Assembly: GCF_036588685.1 (NCBI RefSeq)
Contig: NC_086378.1
Span: forward strand, 36,495,578-36,559,577
Direction of reading: 5' to 3'
DNA: 64,000 bases
Source of the DNA: Mytilus trossulus
Lineage: Eukaryota > Mollusca > Bivalvia > Mytilida > Mytilidae
How positions within the stretch are numbered: the first letter of the stretch is position 1; each line of letters begins with the position of its first letter. Of the stretch, positions 13,385-25,955 are shown piece by piece. Both the position numbers and the translations under genes were made by a program. Below the pieces are notes generated by a model, which was given only the letters and a program-made list of their open reading frames with translations, did not search any database and was not told the DNA's origin.

Positions 13385-14280
13385 ATTTGCTGGATTTGGC
13401 AAAACCTTTAGGAATTTTGGTTCTCTCAATGCTCTTCAACTTCGTACTTTATTTGGCCTTTTCACCTTTTTTGGATTCGAGCGTCATTAATGAGTCTTTT
13501 GTAGACGAAACACGCGTCTGGCGTATTATTTTTTTTTGTCCTGGTATCTATGATGAGTTTATTTACAACCACTGGGTCGATGCCACTGCTGGTGGAGATT
13601 TCTTTCCCCGAGGGTATCACAAGCCCAGTAGTCAGCACATTTTGTGCTGATATGAATTATCATTGATATTGTTACATTTATAAATTAAATGTTTACAAAA
13701 TTTAGAATTTTTGAAATACTAAGGCTTTTCTACCTCAGTCATAGATTACCTTAGCTGAATTTGGCAAAACCTTAAGGAATTTTGGTTCTCAATGCTCCTC
13801 AACTTCGTACTTTATTTGGCCTTTTTAACTTTTTGGATTCGAGCGTCACTGATGAGTCTTTTGTAGATGAAACGCGCGTCTGGCGTAAATACAAAATTTG
13901 TCCTGGTATCTATGATGAGTTTATTTGCCAATTACCGATTTGAATATGTTATTACACACATTTTAAACAAATTACTTCCCTTTGTCAGTCGTAGACTGGT
14001 TCCATACCGGACAAAATTGGCCTTTGCCAATGCAATGCATGACGAATTGAAAGTGGTGTATCGGCGGTTTAACTTATTTTTCAAGAAAACCTATTTCTTG
14101 TGTCAAAAGTATTTAGCTTAACAACAAATGAATGTAATTGAAAGATTTAAAAACTTTTGAAATAAGATAACTCATATTACGCTCAGGTAAATTTGCTCTC
14201 TCTGCCAGCTCTCCATTGTAAATAAATAATTTAATGTCCCTCATTAGGGAGACAACTAAAAAATGGATCTCTAATTACAG
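13385..14280 (-). repeat. repeat R1, two tandem units, insertion in block A
   Basis: Two reverse-oriented R1 units about 360 bp apart, each with 'tttggcaaaacct', 'cttcgtactttatttggcc', 'cgagcgtca' and 'gtagacgaaac'. The matching place in block B (about 34575-34600) lacks about 0.9 kb. This is therefore a copy-A-specific insertion about 0.3 kb 3' of the phospholipase stop. Confidence 0.6.
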
Positions 14281-14562
14281 GGTCAATTACGGGAATTGGC
14301 AAGTAGCCTATTCATGTGTTCGGTTTTCAAGATTCCAGACAACCTGACCTCTACCCTTGCAGTATTCCTGAAGAGTTTGACAAATATGTGTAATGAATAT
14401 GAACTTGGATTTCTGTTAGGTTTTTGATCCCTGCTATATTTTCTGGAAAATAATGGAAAGAGACTAAAACCCCCTTCCCCTTCCCCCCAAAAAATATTGC
14501 ACCAACAAATAAAATTGTTTTTCAGCAAAGGACACACATTATCTGAACTTAACACTCAAACA

Positions 14563-17500
14563 TCAACTTGTCAAGATTTTCTTTAAATATGCTATAACAT
14601 CTTTGTTCTTAAGTATCTTCCTATGCTCTGCATATTTGACAGGAACATGATAAATATTCTGGGGTTGTTTCCCTTGCCAGTGTAAACATCCTTTCAGACT
14701 ACGAATATTTACTGTACCATCTCCAAGATCATTATCTGTTCTGACATTAGGTTGTGTATCAGGCCACATATTGCCTGTATACACAAGAGTTTTAGGCGTA
14801 GGAATACCGTAACCATGGACACAATGAACCTCAACACCAGGGGGCGTCAGTAATCTGATTAGATTTGCTGTGTCCTGTCTCATGTACCACCCATCTATGT
14901 AATTAATATCCATGAAGAATTGTTTGTAATCATTGACTGTGTAATTCCTTCCAGGTCTTTCAATTAGGATTTCATCCTTACCCCAAAACATATCTGACGG
15001 CAACAGCCAAGCAGTGCTAGGCATGGATCGTTGTTGGACTCTCACATTTAATGCTTTTACAAAGGGTACATCCAGATTATCGCCTGAAAAGAACCAATTG
15101 ATACAAATATTACTTTTTATTGGTGATGGTTGGCTTTAACAAAGGCTACATCCAGATTATCAACAGCAATAAACTGATTGTAACACATAGAATGTTTATT
15201 TGTGATGTTGAGTGAGGGTTGCAACCTGTTTAATCTATCTAGCTTGATTAATACCGTTACTAATATACAAAAAGTAAGATGTACCCTCACATATACAACG
15301 CCTTTTACAGAATTGTTTTTTTACCTGAAGCGTTATATTTTGGTACCAGAAATATCAATCCGAAATTTTTACAATTTATAAAAGAAGAAATAGTTCATTT
15401 ATGTGATATAAGGTATGACTGTTGTTTATTCGTTTTTATAATTTATATAAATTTTTTACATAGTATGTACAATGGATTTAATATTTTCTGAAAATGTTTC
15501 TATTCTGATTTTTTTAAACTTTGGTTTAAATTTCTTGGAAATTATTTAACTTGGAACTGATGCAAGTCAGCAAATGTTTAAACAGCACCGTGGTTGAATG
15601 ATCTAGTTTGTAGTTGTGTATTTTGTCAGTTAAAAAAATATTTTGAAATCAACATAAATCCTTGAACAGAAAGTAAATAAAAAAGGCTTTTTGAATGCCA
15701 TCATAAATACATTTTTTGTCACATCAATACAAGCAATGTCTATTACAAGTTTGTAGTTTCAGTTTAAATTATTTCATTTTTGATTGGGACACAAATTTAG
15801 GGAAATCTGAATTTAAAAGTATTTTAGTGAAAAATCTGGACATATCATTAGGCTTTCATCTTTTATTTTAAGCATACATTGGATTATATCAAAACATAAA
15901 TGATGGTGATCCTTCAATCTACCCTCACATATATAATGCCTTCTAAGTATTGCAATGTGCATTGTGTTTAAATGTAATATCAGTATTTAGTTCTATTATA
16001 ATCTTAAATCAATCCTAATTCTATCTTACTTTTGAGATATAGTTTTTCAAATGTGACGTAATTTTTGTGCTTTTTCAGAAATTCAAATGTGACGTTATTT
16101 TTGTGCCTTTTCACCACTTCGTATGTGACGTCATTTTTATGATATTTTGCGTTGAGGCCTGGACTAAGTCGGGTGTGTCTATTTTTCTGTGTTGGTCTTT
16201 GCATTATGTATTCGGGTTTTGTTTTCTGTAATTAGTTAATACTTCAGTTTCATTAAGTATATCTTTTATATTCATTTCATAAAATTTACTGTTTGCAATA
16301 GCATAAATTGATTTAAATAATAAGGATGTTCTTATTCCAAACATAAAAACATAGCCGTATTTGACACAACCTTTTTCAACTTTTGATCTTCAGTGCTGTA
16401 CAACTTTGTACTTTTTTTCACTTTCGATCTTTTATATCTGGGCGTCACTGGTGAGTCTTGTGTGGACGAGGTGCGTTTTCGGCGTATTGAATTTTAAACC
16501 TGATGCCTTTTGTTATCTATTAATCATGTGTTCCTTTGTCTTATACGTTCTCCTGTTTATTTGTATTGTAGTCCTGTAATATTATGTTGTCATTTCAATG
16601 TTATATTTAACATTGCCATTAAAGTGCGAGGTTTGGCATGCCACAAAACAGGTTCAACCCACCATTTTTATCTTTAAAAATGTCCTGTACCAAGTCAGGA
16701 AAATGGCCATTGTTTTATCATAGTTCGTTTCTGTGTGTGTAACATTTTAACGTTGTGTTTCCGTTGTGTGGTTTGTTTTCTCTTATATTTGAGTGTGAAT
16801 TCACATTACTATAAGACGTGTCACACTACTTTTCTATCCCAAATTCATGTATTTGGTTTTGATGTTATATTAGTTATTCTCATCGGATTTTGTCTAACGC
16901 TTAGTCCGTTTCTGTGTGAGTTACATTTTAATTTTGTGTCGTTGTTCTCCTCTTATATTTAATGCGTTTCCCTCAGTTTTAGTTTGTTACCCCAATTTTG
17001 TTTTTTGTCCATAGATTTACGAGTTGTGAACAGCGGTATACTACTGTTGCCTTTATTTTACAAAAAAATATGTCTTACCTGAAGCAAAGAGTCTTAATGG
17101 TTTAACAGATCCTCCCCATACACCAGCTAATGATATAAATGAATGAATAAACTTATCTTTCCATGACTGTGGCTGGTGGTTAAGGAAGTACAGTGTGGTA
17201 GGATTCCCCATGCTGTGGCCTAGCAAGACAACTTTAGTATTGTTGTTTAGCGCATATGTTTCCTCAACTAAATTTCTAAAATTCTGGTAAAAATCAGCAT
17301 ATTCATCTGGAAAAGGGAAAATTTTCTTTATGCATGAAAATCATTCACATTCAAATACTAAATCAATGTTATACAATACATTCTGTTTTTACAAAGATCA
17401 TTACAGTGCGTCCTATTTCATTTCGTTTCTTCTTGTTCAATGGGAGACAACTCAAGGTATTTTTTAGATTGATAGAATGTTATCTCTCTGTTTCTGGTGT

Positions 17501-20500
17501 GTAAGAAGGGTTTAAAGTACAACTATATGCACTAACAAATAAAACCCAAAACCACTAGCACTGATAAAATTCATACAAAACAATTTATATGAGGGTTGGC
17601 CATCTACAATTCTCCAGTAGTCTTGTTCACTTGTACCTTTCCATATGTGTGATTTATCTTATACAAATAAACTTATCAAAATCTAGCTTTATACATGAAT
17701 TTCACTTTAATATCAACAGCCTTTTGCAAAATATTTTATTTGTTTTCAAAGTAGAAGGTTTGGATAAGGCCCTATAATGGCCCCAAATTCTAGCTTAAAT
17801 TTTTCAATTATGATTAATTTACCAAAGTCACAATGGATCATAGAAAATACAATCACTAGATAGGAAATACATCTTTTCGTTGAAATTAATGTTCTTGCGT
17901 TCTATTCATGACAGCACTCATTTAGATTTTCAAAGAAAATTCGATGAAAACAAGTCGACATCTTTTAACATAATCTTTGTTATGAAATTTTACATATCAG
18001 ACAAAATATTAAGTTTGTTGCACTCTATGTTTCCTTGCACTAACATATACAAAATTTAGATCCTATCAGCAATAAGGTTTAAGTACAAAGCAGAAGGTTC
18101 AAGAAAGGCTACATAAAGGCAACCGTAGTATACCGCTGTTCGAAATTCATAAATCGATTGAAGAACAAACAAATCCAGGTTATTAACTAAAACTGAGGGA
18201 AACACATCAAGGTGAAAACAACGACACAACAGAAACACAACACTAAAATTCAACACATACAGAAAGGAAATAATAATATAACAATGGCCATTTTCCGGAC
18301 ATTTTAAGAAAAAAAATGGTGGGTTGAACCTGGTTTTGTGGCTCTCCAAACCTCCCGATTTTATGGTAATGTTAAATATAACATTAAAATGACAACATTA
18401 CATGACAGGACTACAATACAAAAAAATGGGAGAACATATAATTGGCCCTTAGATTTTTATGTTTTTCAATCTGACAGTTCAAAATACAACATATTTCACA
18501 TATTAGTTGTTTTATGACTATTCGTGTATAAAACCCTTCTTTTTGGCACTTCACATTAAAAAATCGCGAATTATACTCCTTCTTATATATGATTTGTGTT
18601 GTAACATTGGTTTTACTCCAATTTTTCATTATTTATGACAGTTTAATGCCTACATTTAGGTTTGTTTATCATATAACCCTTTTTATTCAAATAAAAATAA
18701 ACTGTTTTGAAAAAATATGATTTTTAATAGTAATTATTTAAAAACAAAAACTTTATAAAAAAAATAAGGCTCTAGTGTTAAAATATATATCAAGATATCA
18801 GTAAAATATCGTGCTCAAATATCTTATCGCCTCAAGGTCATCATTGTAAGTCTTGAAACAAATTTGAATTTTCCTTTGATGTAGCCATAAGCTATCACAT
18901 TCAACATGATTTTTGTAATTATGATAAGTCACAAAATTAGAGTCTGCAGGTAAAGGTGTCACTCTACCATAACATAATTATTCTGAATTGAGGTCAAGCT
19001 GACCTGTACTTGCTCTTGTAAACTACGAATTTTAAGGTCAATGACCAGATATCAAACGCATGACATTCCAATGCAAGATGGGAACTCAACAATAAGACCA
19101 CTGACACATATGAGGACTTTTAAAAACTGATAAGTATTTCCACCTGTACTTGTATCATGATAGTCTGTCTGATTCCTGTATGAATTATTGTAAATTCAGA
19201 AATTAGTGCCCAGGTTTTATAAATGCGAATGATGCAACTTGTGAATATAACGATAATAGGAGATATATATTATACATATATCTGGATGCAGATTTTCCTG
19301 AAAATGCAATAATTGATATCACGTTTTTGTCCATTTTTTTTAAAATGGCAACAATAAATGTAAACAATAATTTATGATTTTACAGTAAACAATTTTAATG
19401 ATTAAGTTATTACGCTTACTTGGAGCTTTCCTAAAGTCATATGGAGCACCTCTTACTGATACATTTCGTTCATATCCCCATTTTACCATTGCATTAACAA
19501 TAGATGAAAAGTAATATGCTGAAAAGAACCAACACAATTAATTGCTTTGAGAAAACTTTCAATGAAAGACTGTATTTCATGTCATCATAGTGCATTTTTT
19601 AAAATACCATATTGTATCTAAAAATATATAAAGTTCTAATAGATTATTTTTTTAAGGTTTTGTGCAAACCATATATGTTGTGAATAAATGATTATTTTTT
19701 TCCAGTAAACTCAATTTGGCAAATAAACTCATCATATATACCAGGATTGGAATTTGTATTTGCACCAAACGCGAATTTCGTCTACAAAAGACTCACCAGA
19801 GACGATCGAATAAAAAAATAATAAAAGCCAAAAAAAAAAGTACAAAGTTGAAGATGGATTTTACACTTAGGATGAGGTGCTTTGTGTTATCTAATGTATC
19901 TATTCCTTTTGCATAGCTTAAAAATCATGATGTAAGTCATATATAAAACCAAAGCAGAAGCTGATATGCAAAGGATTATCCTGTCTGTATTACCAAGGTG
20001 TAAGACGGATCATCCTGGTCTGAATGCTCAAGATCTGACACTTATTAGAACAGATATCCTGCTTTTGACAATCCCCTTTTAGAAGGAGTTAGCAACTGAG
20101 TCCAATACCCCAGCCTTTTATTTATATATATTTTGAATAACAAAAATACAAACTCTTTGATATTATTTTCACAAAAAAGATACATATACATGTAGTTATC
20201 ATGATTATGATATTTCATGGAGAGATAACTATACATATACATTACTAGTATGTAAAATCAACATCTGATTAGTTTCAGATATTTATGATTCCATCAGCAA
20301 ATTGTCATATATTTCATCTTACTTTTTTCAACCTTATCATATGTATCCTTATGATTAAGATAGTGATCTATTCCAGGAACTCATTCCAAAATTAGTGACC
20401 TCCTTCCCCTGACTCTGACATATACCTACGTCATATACTTACTAGGACTGATATGTGAAGAATCAAGCCACTCCACCGTCCTTGTATCTCCCCATCCTGG

Positions 20501-23500
20501 AATCTTTATTTCAACACCTGGTGGATTGCGGGTAATATGTTTTTCTCTGTCATATAATACTCTGAAATATAGGAACAGCATATGCATAATTTGTATTGCA
20601 TGAGGATATACATAACACATACAAACAGTTGGGCAATGGAAGAACCTGAAAATTCATACATATATCATATTTTCTACACCAAATATATCAATATATTACA
20701 TAAACAGCGAACTTGTGCATAACAATTTGGAGTTTTGATACTTAACTACATAAAAAATAACCTCTATTGTATGCCAGTTGACCCAATGAAATTTGCAAGA
20801 CAATCGTTCATGGTCTTTGACAATATTTCTATTGCAAACCTTAACCATTGCAGGGAAAGATTATATTTTCTGCAATGACAGAACATCGTTTAGTAAGAAG
20901 CACTATGATGAAGAAGCATCCACAAATAAATTAATTATTTAAAAAAAGAGGTAACATATAGTCCACTTCCCCATACAACCAATCTGTCGTTAGGATTGAT
21001 TGATTAATTAATATTTAATGCCATTTTCAACACTATTGTGCTATTTGATGGCGGTCATTTTAGTGTATGATGCGGAAGTGCCCGGAGAGAACCACCGACT
21101 TGTAGTAGAAAAACAGACAATGTTAATCAATTAAAATCGGACTGTAGCACACCTGCCATACGGGGGAATCGAACTAACAACATCAGTGTTGATAGGCTAG
21201 TAATACAGTAGTTCCACTGCTAATACCTTCTGGCCACTGAGGTCCCTTTCTGCCACGAGGACCTACAGGCCTTACATTTTCTAAACTGCACTGTGTTCTG
21301 AAAAGCGTGATCAATTTAAATGAGACAATCATACATTGCATATCTGACTACAAAAAAAAAACCGCAATAGACAAAATTTCTTACAAACAGCGAAAGTTGT
21401 ATCATTCAATATATGTACATTTTTAATTAAATATTGCGTATGTACAATGTATTTAATTCTATTTATCAATGAACAAAACTGTTATTTGCAACTAAAATCA
21501 CCAAGTTTTTACTTCATTTGGTCTTATTATAAAAAGTCATTTTCAGGATGAGTGACAGGAAAACATGCTTTTCCTGATGTTTTTTGTTTAAATTATGTAA
21601 CAAAGAAATTCTTTATCTTTTTTAAATATTCCCAATGCTGTATTATATCTATTATACATTAACCATATAAATTGTACATGTACCTGTTGAAAATGTATCA
21701 GGTATAAATTCAAATAGCAAAATTTCGAAAACATTTTCCTTTGACTTACTTCATGTTATCAGTGAAGCAATCTATTACAAAAGGAGCTAACTCTTCGAGA
21801 TTTAGCCATAAACTAAAGTAGTAATCTGTATGAAGAACACACCAAGAATGAGGAGCAGTTGTCTTGTTTAGTTTTGCTACAAATTCACTTCCACCATCAC
21901 CAGGTACTACAAAATATTCAAAGAAATGAAAAATTAAGTAAACATTTTTTCTATATTTTATGCTGTTTCCAGCATTCATTGAACATTGCAGACCTGTTGG
22001 TGACCTTCTGCTGTTGTATTCTCTATGGTCGGGTTTTGTCTCTTTGACACATTCACCATTTCCATTCTCAATTTTATTTACCTTTCTTATATCATATTCA
22101 ATGTATATCACCAATTTCAAAACTTAAAATGAAAAAATAAAACCACATGAATGTATTGATGCCGCATCTTTTCACTAAACATACAAAAATTCGGTTATCT
22201 TCGGGAGGAAAACTTAAAATCCTAGACAATTAAGATAAGCGTCCATCACCTGAAAATAATCACCATTGTCAACGTGTGATGAAAAGGATAAGGTCCCTAT
22301 TTCTAGCAAAGATTTTATGTAGGGATTTATTAACCAATATCCCAATGAATCATACATAAAACAATGACTAGATAGGACACATGTATTTTTACTGAAAACT
22401 TGTGTAATGGCCATCTTTTCACGACTTCACAAATAGCAGGCATTTTTATTTTTCGCAAAATTTCTATGTAAAGAGGTAAATTTTCTTTTTCATTTTGGAC
22501 TGAAAACATGTAGCAAGCATCGACAAAAAATATCTGTTGAAATAATGTTTTTGAAGCCTGCGCTTACTGTTTTCTAGGCCTAAATTCGTTTGAAATCCAA
22601 ACGATTTTTTTCAAATTTGACCAAAATCTCAATTTAAGGCCCAATTTTAAAGTATGGGATGCATAACATGTACATTATGTACCTTTACATGAAGGTTTGC
22701 ACTTGAATCAGGAGCATTTTCAAAGAAAATTCACAATTACTGCAATTCATTTGGACACAGAAAATCATTATAAAACAATAAAAAATACAAGCAAATTGTT
22801 TGATTATGGTGTGATTTGTACATTAAAATTAGTACAAAATGTATAAAATGTCTATTATTAAAACTAGTACAAAATGTATAAAATGTCTATCATTAAAACT
22901 TCAAATTTCATACTTTATTTTTCCACAAAATGACGGGAGACACAATAATTTTTTTACTGTTAAATTAATTTGTCTTTATACATTGCATAACCATTATTAT
23001 TCCCATGATTAGAAATATATATCTACATGTATGTAACTTAGCCTTTTGCATAATTATTTATTGTAACATGACATAAAGGAATTTGCATACAAAAAATCAT
23101 TGTTCTGCAGTGAAAATGGGTTTATTTTGAGTTAAAACAATACTGAAGAATTGAATGCTTAATATACATGTATAGAGTTGTGCAAGCTTGAATGTGTGAA
23201 CATTAGTTGTATGAAGGTCAGCCTATGGTTTGTTTTTCCATTCATTGCTTGAAGGTTGTCCATAAGAGTATGTGCAATTGGCCGTTTCAGAATCTAAAGC
23301 ATAAGGGTTATTTCATTGTTCGTAACCCAAAATGAAAATAAGGTCACGTCATTGGTTAAATTTCCATTGTTTATGGCATTTTTAACCAATCAGGACGTTT
23401 TGGTGTTCACTTTTGAAAATATTACCCAGGATGCATTAGATTCTGAAACGACGAATTATAGATGTTGCATTGTAAAGGCAAACAAATATATCTTTAGGAA

Positions 23501-24104
23501 TGCCTCAGCCGTAGTATCAAAATTACGTAATTATTCAAACTTTTCCTAATCAAATTATAAATACATGTACATACATTCTAACCTTTTCATTTTGCTTTAA
23601 CAATTAGTACTAAATGTTTCTTGTCATTTTGGTATTTGTATATACCAAAATTGTCAAAAATCGTATTAGGCATGTAGCTGCAATATTTGTTCTGTATAGT
23701 ATCTGATCAGCAAAAATAATACAAATCATCAAAACGTTTACAAATTACTAAAACATTTATCTCCTAGGATTTATACCTTATAACACCAAACTGTATTCAA
23801 AAAAATATGTAAACTTGAGACAATTTTGAAACGTTTCCATGTTTTCTAACAAACAAGTGTTTACTCTTCTTAATGCTTCACATCTGACGTGTGCATGTGC
23901 AATTTGTCTTTTTTTTTTATCATTTGCCCGATTACATGTAAATAAAGGCAACAGTAGTATATCACTGTTCAAAAGTCATAAATCTAATCATTAAGCTATG
24001 TAAGTTTTAAAACAAAGATGTACATTACCTAATATCACAGGATTCAGGATCTTACATTCACAATAAAAAATTAATAATAAACAGGTAAATATCAAACGAA
24101 ACAT
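14563..24104 (-). CDS. PLA2G15: group XV phospholipase A2-like (lysosomal PLA2/LCAT family), copy A
   Basis: Six coding exons on the minus strand: 24029-24104, 21750-21906, 20443-20561, 19420-19518, 17079-17306, 14563-15083. They sum to 1200 nt (399 aa; human PLA2G15 is 412 aa). All introns have GT/AG ends and phases match. Exon 1 encodes a hydrophobic signal peptide (MFRLIFTCLLLIFYC) and the strand entering the PGDGGS oxyanion motif, completed in exon 2. Exon 4 encodes GAPYDFR. Exon 5 holds the nucleophile motif GHSMG (Ser182). The last exon holds the acid in GDGTVN (Asp348) and the base in AEH (His380), so the alpha/beta-hydrolase triad is complete. In this family the enzyme is a lysosomal/secreted phospholipase A and ceramide acyltransferase. 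LCAT itself is the main alternative, but motif order and invertebrate origin favour PLA2G15. No damage seen. Confidence 0.9.
15995..17060 (+). repeat. dispersed repeat R2 in intron 5 of PLA2 copy A
   Basis: Direct copy of the repeat at 25950-27230. Landmarks are 'tcctaattctatct', several 'atgtgacgtcattttt'-type segments, 'cttttgatcttcagtgctg', 'gcgtcactggtgagtcttg', 'caggttcaacccaccattt' and the terminal 'gaacagcggtatactactg'. It ends about 20 bp from the 5' splice site of exon 5. It is absent from the matching intron of copy B. Confidence 0.7.
18060..18425 (-). repeat. repeat R2, reverse copy in intron 4
   Basis: Reverse-complement copy of the second half of R2: the tail 'aaaggcaaccgtagtatacc', then 'aatggtgggttgaacctggt' and 'tgacaacattacatgacagg'. 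With the plus-oriented copy at 15995-17060 it brackets exon 5 as an inverted pair. Confidence 0.65.
19715..19855 (+). repeat. repeat R1 fragment in intron 3 of copy A
   Basis: Diverged R1 core: 'aataaactcatcatatatac', 'ttcgtctacaaaagactc', 'gacgatcgaat'. Confidence 0.55.
21955..22080 (+). mobile_element. 3' end fragment of Penelope-like element
   Basis: This matches, on the plus strand, the 3' terminal region of the reverse-transcriptase elements at 50345-51160 and 62505-64000: 'gacctgttggtgaccttctg', 'ctctttgacacattc', 'ccattctcaattttattt'. It is a 5'-truncated piece in intron 1 of phospholipase copy A, adjacent to exon 2. Confidence 0.55.
22820..22905 (+). repeat. 40 bp tandem duplication
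   Basis: Two near-identical units built on 'attaaaattagtacaaaatg' and 'tataaaatgtctat', in intron 1 of copy A. Confidence 0.65.
23283..23450. mobile_element. foldback MITE-like element in intron 1 of copy A
   Basis: The ends are inverted: 'cgtttcagaatctaaagc' at the left and 'gcattagattctgaaacg' at the right. A second inverted pair inside (acgtcattggttaaa against tttaaccaat..gacgt) makes nearly the whole 168 bp self-complementary. There is no ORF. It is not seen in intron 1 of copy B. Confidence 0.6.
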
Positions 24105-24245
24105 ATTTGATAAATATCGAGCTCTTAAAATCGTAAAAGTCGTTAAGTGAAAAAGCATACGGTTGGAATGATTTCCGGAAAGGAAACTTGTGACACGCCA
24201 ATTGACAATGAGGTCACATCTTTTCTGAAAGTGGTCACATATTAA
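24105..24245 (-). promoter_or_regulatory. conserved 5' flank of PLA2 copy A
   Basis: The stretch 24170-24245 matches 44077-44135 upstream of copy B: 'cggttggaat', 'tccggaaaggaaacttgtga' and 'cacatcttttct' are shared. It includes an ETS-like core (TTTCC/GGAAA within ccggaaa) and a TGTGAC..GTCACA inverted pair. No TATA box was seen. Conservation between diverged paralogues suggests core-promoter function; this is inference. Confidence 0.45.
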
Positions 24246-24668
24246 AATTTATAATGAATACACATATTTTATAAGAAAAAAATAAACAGATTTCCTCTCA
24301 ATGTCACTATTGACCGGATGCAGGACGAGAATCATTATTTTCTGTGATACTGCACAGGACCAATAGATATTTCATGTATAACAATATATGTTGTTTTAGT
24401 TTCAGTTTACATATTGATATGGTAAATTTAAATTTACTTTATCACTTCGACGTATTTTACTTGTTTATAACATCCCAATCTTGTCATGCAGTCTTTATTC
24501 ATAGGCACTTGTCCCTAAAAAAACACATGTTACCTATATACTCATCTCTGAATATGTTTGTACATATAAAGCATAACCAGAGACATTTACAGGTCTCAGC
24601 CTTAATAAAACTACACAAGTGCCGGTGCTATTGTGTTCTATCTGTCAGTTATCCTTTTTTCTTACAAA
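24246..24668. other. spacer upstream of PLA2 copy A
   Basis: AT-rich sequence just beyond the duplication edge. No gene seen; the open frame starting at 24344 has no recognisable domain and runs into repeat R1. Confidence 0.4.
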
Positions 24669-25955
24669 ATAAAGAACTGTGTTGCATTTTGTTTAGAATT
24701 TTGAATAAACTGCATTACGTGTTGAGCAATACTATCAATCAAGCCACGGTAAGTTTATTTAAATTAAGTTACGTTATTATTATTCCGTATTCCAGACTCT
24801 CAGGTGACGCTCGAATAAAAAAAAAGGCCAAATACATATGAAGTTGAAGAGCACAAGAACCCAACGTTCCAAAAGTTTGCCAAATACAGCAAATGTAAAC
24901 TATTCCTTGGGTAGAAAATCCCCAGTGTTTCAAAAAAAAAAAATCCAAAACTTTAAATACAGTGAATTTATAATTATGGCCATAATAATCAGTGATAATT
25001 CTTGCCAACAAAAAAAAGCTGTTTACTAGGCTGGTGATACCATCGAGAAGAAAACCTACACCAGCAGTGGCATCAAGTGGTTGTAAATAAACTCGTCATA
25101 GATACCAGGATAAATAATATGTACGCCAAACGCAATTGTACAAAAACTCACCAGTGACGCTCGAATCATAAAAGTTTAAAAGGCCGAATATAGTATGGAA
25201 AAGTTTTATAAACAGTTAATTTATAAATATGACCATATCAATGATAATTCATGTCAACACAGAAGTGCTGACTACCGGGCTGGCGATACCCTCGGGAAAT
25301 TAAAACTCCACAAGTAGTGGCATCGACCCAGTGGTTGTAAATAAACTCATCGTAGATACCAGGATAAAATTTTATATTTACGCCAAACGTGCATTTCGTT
25401 TACAAAAGACTCATCAGTGACGCTCGAATGTTCATTTTTCTATTATTTGTTGTCATTAATTGTAGCAAAATTATTATAAGTAATGAAAGAATTGATTTTT
25501 ATGTTAAATCAACATTTTGGGTTTCGCTGTTACAAAAGAGGGGAAACGATAAAACGGATAGATGAAGTAGATTAAAATCCAAAGATCCGGATAATTTAAA
25601 AATCAGCATATGTGGGTTTGGTTTTTGTTAACTCTTTTTGAAAAATGTTCATGTCAACACAGAAGTGCTGACTACCGGGCTGGCGATACCCTCGGGGAAT
25701 TAAATATCCACAAGTAGTGGCATCGACCCAGTGGTTGTAAATCATCGTAGATACCAGGATAAAGAATTGTGTTGCATTTTGTTTAGAATTTTGAATAAAC
25801 TGCATTACGTGTTGAGCAGTACTATCTATCAAGTCACGGTAAGTTTATTTAAATTTAGTTACGTTTTTATTATTTTTCCGTATTACAGACTCTCATGTGA
25901 CGCTCGAATAAAAAAAGGCCAAATACATATGAAGTTGAAGAGCACAAGAACTATC
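24669..25955 (+). repeat. repeat R1 array with duplicated 190 bp segment
   Basis: Three partial R1 units (cores 'gacgctcgaat' near 24797, 25157 and 25421) and a further reverse-like block at 25650-25760 ('gtcaacacagaagtgctgac', 'gtggcatcgacccagtggtt'). The segment 24669-24862 ('gaactgtgttgcattttgtt' ... 'gaagttgaagagcacaagaa') recurs almost unchanged at 25761-25951, so a unit of about 1.1 kb was duplicated directly. Confidence 0.6.

Larger units (their letters stand above)
11860..24250 (-). repeat. tandem segmental duplication, block A
   Basis: This block aligns by eye with 31470-44150 in the same orientation. It includes about 2.7 kb downstream of the phospholipase stop codon, all six exons and about 145 bp of upstream flank. 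Anchor sequences outside exons include 'aaacctttgaccacagaatc' (12160 and 32900) and 'gatctgaacacagattaccc' (12215 and 32957). The exact edges need alignment. Confidence 0.7.

Noticed and set aside
16004-16204. Minus-strand frame with a repeated KHKN..VTFE pattern
   Set aside because: The protein repeat reflects short internal repeats of the R2 dispersed element, not a gene.
24344-24841. 165-codon plus-strand frame upstream of PLA2 copy A
   Set aside because: No domain, and it ends inside repeat R1; its last third repeats at 25731-25997 as part of a non-coding duplication.
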